A stretch of DNA of 64,000 nucleotides, taken from contig NC_092806.1 in assembly GCF_040954645.1 (NCBI RefSeq), positions 163,056,328 to 163,120,327 of the forward strand, read 5' to 3'. Position 1 is the first letter of the stretch. The number at the start of each line of letters is the position of its first letter. Of this stretch, positions 54,444-64,000 are shown in pieces. This DNA comes from Diabrotica undecimpunctata (taxonomy: Eukaryota; Arthropoda; Insecta; Coleoptera; Chrysomelidae). The notes under the pieces were generated by a model. The model worked only from the letters and a program-made list of their open reading frames with translations. It made no database searches and was not told the origin of the DNA. The position numbers and the translations under genes were made by a program.

Positions 54444-57400
54444 GTAATATTTTAAAAATAATTGTATTTTTATATCAATAAAATAATTAATATTTTGTAG
54501 AATTTTATGTAAATTTTTTGAATCCAAACTCCAATAATATATTAAATGAGTCTATTAGTATTAAAGAACAAGTAAAAAAATTAGCAGAGGGCATAGAACT
54601 AATAAATCAAGAACTTCACAGACAAATATTGGAAAAACATGAAGATTTGTTGCAACAAGCGAATAATGCCACAAAATTGGAAACTGTTTTAAATTCCATG
54701 AATATTCATGTAAAAACATTATTTATTGATGCGGAAAGACTTAAAACTCAGGTAGGTTATAATAAATATAGACTAACTTTAGTAGAAATGTGAGAATTTA
54801 TTTATTTACACTGATTCTTTTTGCTGACCATTTAGGACATCTATGGACCCAAAAGCTTATGAATTGGACCAAAACCAATATGCAACACAATTTGCAGAAG
54901 AATCTTGTTTAATAAGTGTCCACAAAGCATGCTTTCTGTAAGTTTTAAAGTACACAAACAGTTGTAAATTTTGTTTCAACATTTTCTTTTTTAATGATAA
55001 AATTATATTTCTCACAGTTCCTTGAGAAATAAGTGCAGAAAGTTATTTGTTATGGTGCACAACAACAATGGAATTTCATAAATCCTTAGATAAACATTTT
55101 CCACAAACCATTTTTTGACAAGTAATTAAATTAAATTACTCAACTAACATCATAAATTATTTCTTCAACACACGCTTTCCAACCACGCTTCACTAATATA
55201 ATTTCCAGAAAACAGAATACAAAAATATTTATCATTGATTGGGTGATGGTCCAATTAATTTTCGTCCTACATTACTTTTCTTTTTTGTCTATTTTATAAT
55301 TATTGTAGTTGATAAAAGTATTAGTGTTGATTAATTGGCTATATTAATTGGCTGTTAATATCAAATAGGCTTAATTGTATCTGTTTAATTTATATAGTTA
55401 AATAAATTCCAATTCAGAAAAATAAAGTTATGTTGCATATTGGCTTTGGTTCATGTCATATGAGTCCAGGCTAATATAACATTATATTTTTTTATTTAGT
55501 TAAGACTCTCAGATAAATTTTAATGGCCATAAGCTGTACAATTGCTGTATATTTTTTTAAAGTGCCAGAGAAGAATTTATAATAAAGTTGATATGTTCTC
55601 CATTTATATAGCACTTTAAGACAGTCGAGGGCTGAATTCAACAATATTCAGCTACAAATGTTATAAATTTATTCTATATATTTTACTGTGCTGTTTTAGA
55701 TAACAATACCCTATAATGAGTTAGAAAAACACACAAAGGTGCTAGGTCGGCTTCATTTGGCTAGTCATATCTTACGACAAGTTAACAGATTGCAACAATT
55801 GAGTAAAAGGCTAACAAATACCAATGATCCCGTTCAGAAAGCTATTCTTTTGCAGGAATTAGGTAGTTAATCATTTAATACTAGTTAGAAATCTATGTAA
55901 TAAGTAATTTTTTTCTTATTTCAGAACAATTAGCCTCTGATCCGGAACTAAAGGATATTGATAGTGTTACGAATGAACTGAGGAATATTAGGGTACACCA
56001 GCAAAAAGTTGTTCAATTGGCCACAGGTTCTTTGAATCAAGGAGCTAAAAACGAAAATATTACACAAACAACTACAGCTTTACAGGTGGGTTAAAAAATT
56101 AAAATAAAATAAATTAGAATGAAATAGAATAAAGAGAAGAGAATAGTTTATACAAATTTTCTAAAATTGAATCAACAGCAAAGGGTACCCAGAGATTTCT
56201 GTTACTTAACAGGCTTGAAAGAGGAGCTTATTCAACTTTGATGCATTATTTAATTTTAAGGCCATACGAAGTTCGGTGGGTCAGCTATTATGTAATAAAA
56301 ATAAGAAGACGACGCCATTGAACACAAACAAGCAACGTTTAGATGGGTAAGATAAAGGATGATCTTCAGTCAATACTCAAAGACCGTGGGAACAAGCGAT
56401 CATACAGAGAAAAAGGCAGTGGCCTCTGATCAGTACTCAGAGAACCGGAGGTAGAAGCTTTTACTAGATCAGTACACTGGTTCGAATTTGATTCTTTGTC
56501 ATTGTTTAAAGTGTTTTATACCTTTGGCTGGTGTTCCACCTCCAGGGTGCATCAATGTTAGTGGTAGGTTATAGAAAGAGGATGACTGTTTCATCGTTAG
56601 AATACACAACAGACTTGTACTAAATGGTATTTGATTTTCTAATAAAATCACAAATTAGGTATTGTAGGTTTTATAAGAATATATTAACCATTTAAATAAA
56701 AATCCTATGCTCAATTTCATATTTGTTGCATTTACATGATATTATTACAATGTATTATTTTTAGATATTCATAAATATTGGTACAATAGAATCAGTAGCA
56801 AATAATTTTGTGGACAACAATTTACATGAATGCCGAGAAAGTTTGAAATTAGCCCTCTCTGTCAGTTCATTTTCCTCTAGCAAGACCAAAGGTGGCCCAG
56901 GGCACATTAACCTCACATCTTCTCAAGGTTTTAGAACAAAAGTTTGGTCTGAAATAGAAAAAGTATTTGCTGAAGATATATTTTCAATATGTAAACAGGT
57001 CAGTTAGGTCCAAATTACTGTGCAAGTTTCAAATTTTCGTTAAAATGTCAACATTATTTAAAATTCTGTAATTGATTTTTTTTTCATAGGTGAAATTTTT
57101 ACACAACACTCTAAACAACTTATATTTGGTTCACAGTGACTTGAATATCGCCGAGAAGTTTTGGATAGGATTTGGAAAAGTTTTTCAGGAGGAAATCCAG
57201 AAATCTACTTCGGCTCTGAAACAAGCCCTAGAAGAGGATTTTCCAAAGTTATTAAAATGTTATTATGAAATGACAAACAAATTAAAATATGATTTATTTG
57301 CCTTCGAGTAAGTAACTTTTCCATGTTTTATCTAGTGATGTAGTATCTACCAGAATGATGAATTGAAATGATCATTCTGACAGACACTACTAAATATTTT

Positions 57401-60400
57401 TTTTAAATTACTTTCTGTAATACCTCAACAAATGTTTTAAGTTATTATATTAATGCAAGCTTATCCGCTGACTTTTAGTGTGGGATTTACAGAACGCTTA
57501 AACTGTAATCAGTTTTAGTATTTATACCATATTTTTATTCAGGTAAAAACTCTACATTATTGAGTATTTTAACCTCTATTTTATTAAGAAACACTGTAAA
57601 GTGAGCTTGCATTTGAATGAATGCAAATGCTCATCTGAAATATATTAGTTTTATAATCAAAAAAGTATATTCAATGGAAAAGTATGTTGTTTTATAAAAT
57701 ATGGAGAACTCATGTTTGTTTTTAAGTCTGATAATTTTTAAATCTAGAAAATTTATGGATTGATTCTGTTCTGTTTCTATTAGAAATTCAGTATGATTAT
57801 GGAGTGAATTAATATATAGTATTGTGCGAATTAGTCGAATCATTGTGACATTTTTCAATATTCACAGTTGGCAATACTCTTCACACATTTACAACTGACC
57901 AAGCATTGAAAACGTAATCTTACTTTTTTCTGCCTTTTATTTGGGGGTGTTTTAGGACATTTCCCACTAAGTTTGTATTGTTTTTTACTATTTTGTGTTG
58001 TTTTCGGTAATTAGTGAGTTTGTTTCGTTTAATTCCGTCATGGATATTACGCCTAGGAAGCGTTAAGTGAACACACATATCACAAAGAGAAATCGTAAGA
58101 ATGTGTGGAGTGAGTCAGGGGTTAGTAAGTAATATTTTGAAGCGTAAACGAGAAACGAGATAAATGGATGTGAAAAGGTTAGGAAAATGCGGAAGAGAAA
58201 AACACCACCAGCAGATGAAAGATTTTTACTTCGAAAGAGCAAATTGAGCTCCAATTGGACTGTAGACGACTGGAGAAAAGTCCTATTTACAGATAACACT
58301 CACTTTATAGGTCAGGGACGGCGGTCGAAATTCGTCAGGACGTCTGACATTGAAAACCTTATACCATCGTATGTTGACATCCAGTCAAAAAAATGTTTTT
58401 CATTATGTAGGTTGGATCTTTCATACCAATCGAAGGCATGGTGAACAGCGTTTGAACACAGAACTTCAAAAATGTCAGCCTTAAGTAGGAGCGATTCTTC
58501 AACAGACTCAGCTCCCTGTCACAAGTCAAAGCAAATGATGGAATTTTTTAAAAATAAGAAGACTAATGTTTTAGATTGGCCCAGTAATTCGCCAGACTTC
58601 AATCCCATTGAAAATGTATGGGCTATTTGCAAAGCTAGACTGCGCAAAATCAACTGTACTACAAAAATAAAAATGATGAAGCAGTCATTCAGGTTTGGTT
58701 TCGAGATGAAAGGATATCTGGGAACTGTCAGAAACTTGTAGAATATGCCAACACGGATAAAAGCAGTCATTTCAGCCAAAGGGAACATATTTCCTACTAA
58801 ATATAGTAAGTTTTGTCAAAATATAATTTTTTTCTAAATAAACTGTGTTTTCATTAAAACAGCCTATGATTTAATTAATTCGCACAGTACTGCTCGATAA
58901 GAATTGGTCAAGTTGCCTGTTAGTTCATGTAAACCATACCAGTATATCGTCTACGTATCTCCACCAATATAAAAACTGTTTAAATACATGAAAACAAGAT
59001 TTCAAAACATTTCGTATTACACACACTGTATTCTAATCGTCCGAGCGTTCACATTACTTTTCTTAAAACCTTACGAAGCCTTCTTTACTGGTAGGAGGTT
59101 CCTCTGTCTTCAGTACATCATGTACTAAAACTAGCTTTATTCTAATTCCTAATTTGAGAAAGAGCTTCCATCAAATGGTTTTACATAAAATAGATGCTAC
59201 TTGTTTACCATTTTTTCCATTGCCTACATTCCACAACCTTCCAAGAAAAGCGGATTGCATCAAAAACTTTATTTTCCCATTTCCACTTTCTCGGCGATCT
59301 TTCTAAATAATTTCTGGGCCTATAACCTGCTAAGTACTAAAGGTAGATAACTCACAATACGCCCTGACATTTGCATAAGTGGACAGAATATTTTACATGT
59401 AATTAATTTTTTTAGCAGAAGCATATTAAAAAATTTGGAGAATGCCTATTTATCCATATCCTTGACAAGAATGCTGGATCCAACTCAAGCGATGTTCACA
59501 GGTGAAAATACTTTACCATCTCAAGACCAAATCGATTCTTTGATTCGGATTATTACTAGGTACGAATAGATATAATAAATATTTATATCCACAAGGCTAA
59601 ATTCCCGTAGCTGACTGTATTTAAAAATTCCTTTATAAAAGGTGTATATTAAATCACCCTATCGGGCTACTTCGGAATTAATATTCCATCTTCATTGCTA
59701 TCTGGAGGTACATGTTTGGAGCCACTTGGGTAAAAACCCTTTAAATGTTGTTAAATTAAATTTAAGTTACAATATTTGATTTTATATAATAGGATGTTTA
59801 AGTTACAACAGGGATAGATAACATGGCAACGTAAGACTCCACTGGAGGTTGCTAGTCCTGAGACAAAGTGTCTATGAGGACTTGTTGATAGCACCTCCGG
59901 GTGTTTTAATATAAATAATTCCTTTTATAAAGGAATTTTTAAATAAATTTTTTGAAATATTTATATATTTTGCTAAGATCATGGGCCATTTTTGGATTTT
60001 ATTTTTAATTTTGGAACCTACTTTAAATAAAACAAAATAATAAAAAAATTGAAATAAAAATTATAAAATTATAACTCAAAAACACAAACTACAAAAAATT
60101 TGAATGTAACCAAAAATTTGAACCAATGTGGGGCGGGAATATTAAGTTTTAGGTAAGCTTATGGTCAAAATAAGTAGCTAGCTCAACGTAAAGGTATTTA
60201 ATATGGATTTTAAACAAATAAATATATAAACGCTATAATCAATTAAGCGTTTTTCGCATAAATGGTGAATTTGTTATCAAAATTGCCCTAGATCTCATTA
60301 TTTATTAATAAATGGGTTTATTGTAGTTTTCCCGGAACCGTGAGGAACAAATTTTGTTTTTATAATTGAATCACTTATTTGAGAAACCCCACAAGTCACA

Positions 60401-62285
60401 AAACTAAAACTTTCGGGAAATAAGAAAAAACTGTGTGAGGAAAACACGAAGATTTCTACATGTTAAAAACTGACCTAATTCCATTTATAACTGTTTCTTG
60501 AGTCTTTCACTCTAATATTTTTTGAAAAAAAGATTGAGAATAAGCTCTGTATACGCTCAAACTTGATTGACTTATGGGGTTTCTTAAATAAATTGTTCAG
60601 CGTCACCTGAAACTAAACTTCATAAGGAATTAAAATAAAACAAAATGCACATAGTACTGTAATTTATATTAAAAAGTGCAAAAAATATTATTACAACCAA
60701 AAAAACGAAAAGTGTCATCATTTATCTTCTTCAGGTATATTATTGGTCATTTTGGGCCAGTTGAACAATTTATTATAATAATCCTGGATATTTTCTACAT
60801 CCGGTATATAACTTAGTAGTTTTTGTATATCAACAATCTTCTTATAATTAATCGGAATCTTTCCACTAGGATATGCCAATGCTTCAGGCAATATTAGTGT
60901 ATTTTTTTATTGTTGGTAAGCCTGAAGGTGTGATTGGCTAATCCTTTAATAAAAGGGGGTGCAAGAACCAAGTTTGAGTTCTCGTAAGAGTGGTGAAAAT
61001 ACATGAACTTATGGTGTTTCTCTAATACATCGCAAAATCATACCGCTGTAGATAGGTTACGAATGCACCGACTGAAGGCGTTTCTTTATACAAATATGTA
61101 TTTACAGCTTAAAAGTATATTTTAGTGAAAAAACGATTTTGGTAAAATTATGACTTATTGGGGTTTCTCAAATTTTCCTTTGCACAAATTTTAGTGCTGC
61201 ATGGGGATCATTCATCAGTTTTAGAGTATCTGTTGTAATTTTGACTCCACAAATCTCCTGTGAAGGTGTAAAACTCTTTTATTTTTTGTTGTAGTGAACT
61301 AAGCGTGGCGTTAATCGAAGAAAATTTAAGTGAGCAGATTGGAAAAAATGTTTCGAAATGCATAAAAATGTTTGCTGTTAAGACTGAACAACAACTAGAA
61401 ACTGGACCGGAGGCAGCGCAAGTTATAGGTAAATATACAGAGTATGCCAAAAGAAGCGGAATGGTCTAATATTTCGCGAAATTTATATCGGATTGAAAAT
61501 GTGAAAACACATTTTCAACCCCCATCCCCTGGGGGCAACTTTGAAATGAATCGCTTATTTATGAAAGGATAAAGTCACTACTTTATGTAAATTGAGATTA
61601 TGACGAAAATTTGTTTTCAATACTTATATCTAACGTTTAGTCATAAAATAATTATAAGTCTTCAGTACTGTTGATAGGTAGACAGCTAACAGAATATTTC
61701 ATCTATTTATGAAACGATATGTCATTGACTTATACTGACTGACATATGACTACACAACAAGAGGTGGTTGTGGGAGGTCGTGTTAGGTGTCATTAGATCG
61801 GTTTTTGAAACATTTTGAACTCATGTTTTTTAGTTTTTTGTCCGATGTAAATTTTGCGAAGACGCTGGGGTGCGTCATTTTTATTTTGTCAATTTTATCA
61901 TTTCTTCATCTTACATGATTTGCAATCTTTCAGTGAGTATGCCATTATTTCTCATCATTATTCTCTTTGGTGTTCTAAATCGGTTATTCGCTGACCTATC
62001 TCATTTTAAAACTTTCCTTGTTTTATTCCGCGATAAATTTGACTGCGTGGAAAGTACAACTTCGGCGATATTTTTAAAACATTATTTATATTTTAGGAGG
62101 TACGCCTAATATGGGACAACAAAAAAACGTAAATCTCGCTAACTCTTTGTATTATTTTCAACTTCAAACTCAACGAATGTTATCAAACATGAAAGACAGC
62201 TTAACGGATCCATGTAAAAATATTATCAATGAGAGCTTGCAAAGTTTACATAATTTAGTAGCTGCCATCATACAACCTCTTGCAG
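54398..62285 (+). CDS. COG5: Conserved oligomeric Golgi complex subunit 5 (COG5), 5' two-thirds, nine exons
   Basis: Joining 54398-54443, 54501-54751, 55700-55862, 55925-56085, 56765-56998, 57090-57307, 59416-59559, 61295-61428 and 62097-62285 gives an uninterrupted 513-codon frame with GT-AG junctions in matching phase. Conserved landmarks: KLAEGIELINQELHRQI and HEDLL near residue 40-60, a KGGPGH motif near 255, FWIGFGKVFQEEI and KQALEEDFPKLLK near 315-345, LEN.YLS.SL.R..DP (about 370), AAQVIGGT (about 448) and NVNLANSLYYF (about 460). COG5 belongs to lobe B of the COG tether, which acts in retrograde traffic within the Golgi; the fly gene is four way stop. The family is usually 750-840 residues, so the C-terminal third lies beyond the window or past the LINE in intron 9. 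Confidence 0.95.
54501..54751 (+). CDS. COG5: COG5 exon 2
   Basis: Acceptor TTTGTAG, donor CAG|GTAGGT. Encodes FYVNFLNPNSNNILNES and the helical KLAEGIELINQELHRQI, HEDLLQQA, LETVLNSM region, the most conserved N-terminal part of the family. Ends in phase 0. Confidence 0.95.
54752..55699 (+). other. COG5 intron 2
   Basis: A 948-bp intron. Nothing recognisable inside. Confidence 0.85.
55700..55862 (+). CDS. COG5: COG5 exon 3
   Basis: Acceptor GTTTTAG. Encodes ITIPYNELEKHTKVLGRLHL, ASHILRQVNRLQQLSKRL and DPVQKAILLQEL, matching the PYN.I......LARL..A.D.LR.......L..RL pattern of COG5. Donor G|GTAGTT, phase 1. Confidence 0.93.
55925..56085 (+). CDS. COG5: COG5 exon 4
   Basis: Acceptor TTTCAG, donor CAG|GTGGGT. 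Encodes EQLASDPELKDIDSVTNELR, NIRVHQQKVVQLATGSLNQG and TQTTTALQ, equivalent to the ID.IE......AR..VE..A...L..GL block in other COG5 proteins. Confidence 0.92.
56086..56764 (+). other. COG5 intron 4
   Basis: A 679-bp intron. The middle (56270-56470) is less AT-rich and may be a decayed repeat; no family could be named. Confidence 0.6.
56765..56998 (+). CDS. COG5: COG5 exon 5
   Basis: Acceptor TTTTAG, donor CAG|GTCAGT, 78 codons, phase 0 at both ends. Encodes IFINIGTIESVANNFVDNNL, then KTKGGPGHINLTSSQGFRTK and VWSEIEKVFAEDIFSICKQ. The GGPG loop followed by a W..E.L....I...C.QV helix is a strong COG5 signature. Confidence 0.95.
57090..57307 (+). CDS. COG5: COG5 exon 6
   Basis: Acceptor TTTTTTTTCATAG, donor GA|GTAAGT, phase 2. 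Encodes VKFLHNTLNNLYLVHSDLNI, FWIGFGKVFQEEIQKST and LEEDFPKLLKCYYEM, matching F...W..V.......F..A......FLKQA.EGEYPKLLRLY in the family. Confidence 0.95.
57600..57817 (-). pseudogene. Penelope-like element, part 1 (left of Tc1 insertion)
   Basis: The minus strand reads LYINSLHNHTEFLIETEQNQ and SINFLDLKIIRLKNKHEFSI, the same Penelope family as 15480-15640. It lies in COG5 intron 6, antisense to the gene, and continues at 58892 across a Tc1 insertion. Confidence 0.8.
57818..58891 (+). mobile_element. Tc1/mariner-like element nested in the Penelope element
   Basis: Terminal inverted repeats AGTATTGTGCGAATTA (57818-57833) and TAATTCGCACAGTACT (58876-58891) enclose 1,074 bp. Plus-strand frames encode the transposase: WTVDDWRKVLFTDNTHFIGQ (58255-58310; second catalytic Asp region, D of FTDE-like), QGRRSKFVRTSDIE, then DSAPCHKSKQMMEFFKNKKT and VLDWPSNSPDFNPIENVWAI (58570-58625; D...H and the final catalytic D/E region), followed by VISAKG. 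The frames are offset and stop-containing, so it is inactive. It splits the Penelope reading frame. Confidence 0.9.
58892..58990 (-). pseudogene. Penelope-like element, part 2 (right of Tc1 insertion)
   Basis: The minus strand reads KQFLYWWRYVDDILVWFT, with the intact YVDD box, then NRQLDQFLS, directly preceding the sequence at 57817. Before the Tc1 insertion the two parts were continuous. Confidence 0.82.
59000..59415 (+). other. Rest of COG5 intron 6
   Basis: Intron sequence without recognisable features (intron 6 spans 57308-59415, about 2.1 kb). Confidence 0.7.
59416..59559 (+). CDS. COG5: COG5 exon 7
   Basis: Acceptor TTTTTTTAG at 59415; a second AG three bases later would bring an in-frame stop, so 59416 is chosen. 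Encodes SILKNLENAYLSISLTRMLD, PTQAMFTGENTLPSQDQID and LIRIIT; the family pattern is L...E.AYLS.SL.RL.DP...F.......PS.DE.D..I..I. Donor AG|GTACGA, phase 2. Confidence 0.93.
59619..59944. mobile_element. MITE, 326 bp, with perfect 24-bp terminal inverted repeats
   Basis: Bases 59619-59642 (ATTTAAAAATTCCTTTATAA...) are the exact reverse complement of 59921-59944. A second imperfect inverted layer, TATATTAAATCACCC and GGGTGTTTTAATATA, follows inside. The right part folds further: GGAGGTTGCTA with TAGCACCTCC, enclosing GTCC..AGGAC and AGACA-AAG-TGTCT. There is no protein. It is a foldback-type MITE in COG5 intron 7. Confidence 0.8.
59945..61294 (+). other. COG5 intron 7, right part, with a recurring GGGGTTTCT motif
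   Basis: Non-coding. The motif CTTATGGGGTTTCTYAAATA occurs at 60571-60590 and 61154-61173, degenerately at 61008-61027, and inverted at 60374-60395, suggesting several decayed copies of one small element. Confidence 0.55.
61295..61428 (+). CDS. COG5: COG5 exon 8
   Basis: Acceptor TTGTTGTAG, donor G|GTAAAT, phase 1. Encodes SELSVALIEENLSEQIGKNV, SKCIKMFAVKTEQQLETGPE, AAQVIG; the family has SEL.VA......L...V..NV.K.I.L...K.EQ.......A.QVIG. Confidence 0.95.
61429..62096 (+). other. COG5 intron 8
   Basis: A 668-bp intron without a recognised element. Confidence 0.8.
62097..62285 (+). CDS. COG5: COG5 exon 9 (last visible)
   Basis: Acceptor ATTTTAG, donor CAG|GTAAGT, phase 1. Encodes GTPNMGQQKNVNLANSLYYF, QLQTQRMLSNM, NIINESLQSLHNLVAAIIQP, LAG, matching G....GQ..N...VN.LY..H..........L...H.L...A.QPLL. 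No following exon was found up to 64000. Confidence 0.94.
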
Positions 62286-62454
62286 GTAAGTATTCATTTT
62301 GATCTATATAAAGTAGACAAGATTCCGTAATCGCGAGTTTTTGTTATTCACTTGTATTTAAATGTTCTGTATAATACAACGGAAATTTTCAATTATATCT
62401 GTAGTTATCCGACTAGTTATGCATGATATAATTTCATTCAAAGTATTGTGGATG

Positions 62455-62530
62455 CCAGTGGCGCACCCAGAATTTGCCTGAGAGGGGGGGGGGTTTTGAA
62501 TTTTTTTATGCTACAATATATGACTCCATG
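62455..62530 (+). mobile_element. Possible hAT-like/SINE-like element start
   Basis: CAGTGGCGCACCCAGAATTT then GCCTGAG and a G10 run. CAGTGGCG-type starts with a G-rich run are widespread ends of non-autonomous insect elements. No matching end was found. Confidence 0.35.
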
Positions 62531-62764
62531 TTGAGTCCCTAAAATTTGGGTTTTAGTTTAATTTAAAGTACTAAAAATAGCAGTGCCAAAAATTCAGGTA
62601 TCTATTATCCTGCCTACCAACTAATAACACCCTCTCTTACTTGTGCGCAGTTGACTGTCGCACGTATCGTACTCCGAAAGTGAAGTGGCCACTGTAAGGC
62701 TGACGACATTTTTGGAACACTCCCTTCTCTTATCTAGATCTTTTCTATTGTTCTGAAGCTATTT

Positions 62765-62835
62765 TCTTGTGGCATTTTAAAGTAATTACTATTTTATTGG
62801 GAATAAGCCACAATTGAAGGTTACAACAAGTTTAT
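62765..62835 (+). repeat. Arm of the 16725-16911 repeat family
   Basis: TTGTGGCATTTTAAAGTAAT, TACTATTTTATTGGGAATAA, GCCACAATTGAAGG and TTTATTGACGTTTGACATT match the right arm of the 16.7-kb element in reverse, extending the family consensus outward by TGTGGCATTTTAAA. Confidence 0.75.
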
Positions 62836-62839
62836 TGAC

Positions 62840-64000
62840 GTTTGACATTAATCCAACTTGTAAATACAGTACATTTTGGAGACGGCTATCGCCGTATTCA
62901 CGTTCTCCTCCGCCAATCCTCCCGGTCCAAGGCATGCTTCTCCTCCAAACCTGTCGATTCCATCGCTCTTCTAATTCTTTTATTCCATGAGCGTCGAGGT
63001 CTACCCCTTTTTCTTCTTTCAGGGGGCTTCCATTTGTGAAATTTTTGGGGTCAACATTCGTCAGGCTTTCTCATAGGTGTCCAAACCATTTTGAACCTCT
63101 TCTTTCTATTCTGTCAATGACCGTTTCTGTAGCATTCATGTTATTTCTTATAGATTCGTTGTTTTTCCTTTCCTGCCATGATGTTCTAGCACTTCTTCTC
63201 AAATAATCCATTTCATCTGCCAACAATCTTCTCTTCAGGTTTGCATTAATTGTCCATAGTTCAGAGCCATAACAAAGAACTGATGGAACCATGGTTTGCC
63301 CTATTCTTTTTTTGTTTCTTTTGGAAATGTTGCGATGTCACCATAAGTAGTTAAGACATCCTACAATTTTACGTCCCTGATTAATTCGGTGTTTAAATTT
63401 GGTTTCTCCCAAGCCGTTCTTAGCAATGAGTGCACCCAAATCTTTAAATTTTTTCACTTGTTTGATTTCCACGTCCTCTCGTCTTTCAACACTTCAAATC
63501 TTGCATCTGAATTGATAACTAAATATTCTGTTTTCTTCATGCTGACTTGTAACCTCTATTTTAAATATTCTCTGTATAGACGCTTTACCATAAATTCTAG
63601 ATCATAAGAATCTTGAGCTAGGACGACTTAGTCATCCGCAAAGTTCAGGGAGAACAGTACGTCATTTCCTATGGGGATTCCCATTCCCTGGCAGTGGTTT
63701 TTTCAATTTTGGAGGGCTGACTCAATATATAAATTAAACAATAAGGGTGACATACCTACTGCATCCCTGTTTTAGTTCTTTAGTTACTTTTATTGACTTT
63801 GATAGTCTATTATCGATTTTTAGGTAAGTAGTGTTATCCCTGTATACTTCTGTGATTATTCCTAAAAGGTATGGACTAATGTCGAGTTGTTGTAAAGCTT
63901 GGCACAATTTAAGTCTTGTAACTGTATCATACGCATTTTCTAGTTCGATAAAGGCTAGATGTACTTCGGTACCAACCGCTATTCTTTTTTCTATTAATTA
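62840..64000 (-). pseudogene. RTE-like LINE reverse transcriptase, runs off the window
   Basis: On the minus strand from right to left: AFIELENAYDTVTRLKLCQA (motif A, about 63950), NFADD-type box (about 63630), NRISKR-type wording, then the 73-codon frame 63292-63071: MVPSVLCYGSELWTINANLK, RRLLADEMDYLRRSARTSWQ, ETVIDRIERRGSKWFGHL, and the basic proline-rich tail near 63010 (KPPERRKR-like). Frameshifts interrupt it. It sits antisense in COG5 intron 9 and may explain why the next COG5 exon is not seen. Confidence 0.85.

Noticed and set aside
59416..59419. Alternative COG5 exon 7 acceptor three bases downstream
   Set aside because: It would put an in-frame stop four codons into the exon; 59416 keeps the frame and the family match.
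59841..59900. Second hammerhead in the intron 7 MITE
   Set aside because: CTGAGA and CTATGAGGAC look similar, but the GAAA core and proper helix order are absent on both strands.
1..64000. tRNA, rRNA, snRNA genes
   Set aside because: No clover-leaf with A and B boxes or conserved RNA was recognised by eye. tRNAscan-SE and Infernal would settle it.

Overview
This is a piece of an animal nuclear genome, almost certainly an insect and probably a beetle. It is AT-rich, the genes have small exons with GT-AG introns, and most of the window is transposable-element debris of insect type: RTE, CR1, Jockey, I and R1 LINEs, Penelope-like elements, Ty3/Gypsy and Copia elements, Tc1/mariner, piggyBac, Helitron and pogo-like pieces. 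The beetle assignment rests on recognising repeat types and is an inference. No bacterial, viral-operon or CRISPR features are present.

Two host genes are supported. On the minus strand, two exons (34356-34125 and 23136-22942) join in phase to give the N-terminal half of a Ras-like GTPase of the RASD1/RASD2 (Dexras1/Rhes) family; the intron falls inside the P-loop and is about 11 kb long. A CpG-rich segment at 52452-52700 ending in a consensus minus-strand splice donor may be its non-coding first exon and promoter. On the plus strand, nine in-phase exons from 54398 to 62285 encode the first 513 residues of conserved oligomeric Golgi complex subunit 5 (COG5); the rest of the gene lies to the right.

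Layout: 1-7.7 kb holds decayed I-type and RTE-type LINE pieces, a 138-bp tandem repeat and a CpG-rich inverted-repeat element. 7.7-12.2 kb is mostly non-coding with diverged tandem duplications and a (TA)n tract. 12.3-13.9 kb is a Helitron fragment joined to a Gypsy integrase and 3' LTR. 14.6-16.9 kb is a Penelope-like element with a nested LINE, plus a long inverted repeat. 20-20.7 kb has an apparently exact 262-bp tandem duplication. 21.5-22.6 kb is the most unusual object: a 1,055-bp insertion flanked by 12-bp target duplications, built from 319-bp units that each contain a hammerhead self-cleaving ribozyme, with the first unit inverted (a metazoan retrozyme). 23-34 kb is the GTPase intron, filled with Copia, R1, Jockey, DUF4817-type and Penelope pieces. 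35.7-36.1 kb is a solo Gypsy LTR with a CTAG duplication. 36-52 kb is a dense LINE graveyard, including an internally deleted LINE and a continuous frame that fuses LINE reverse transcriptase to a Tc1 DNA-binding domain. 54-64 kb is COG5, with a Tc1 element nested in a Penelope element in intron 6, a 326-bp MITE in intron 7, and an antisense RTE LINE at the right edge.

The two genes are not functionally linked by anything visible. All transposon copies seen are broken. The retrozyme is the only mobile unit with apparently intact functional motifs (two of four ribozymes), although it would need another element's reverse transcriptase; Penelope-like elements are the obvious suspects because four Penelope fragments lie in the same window.
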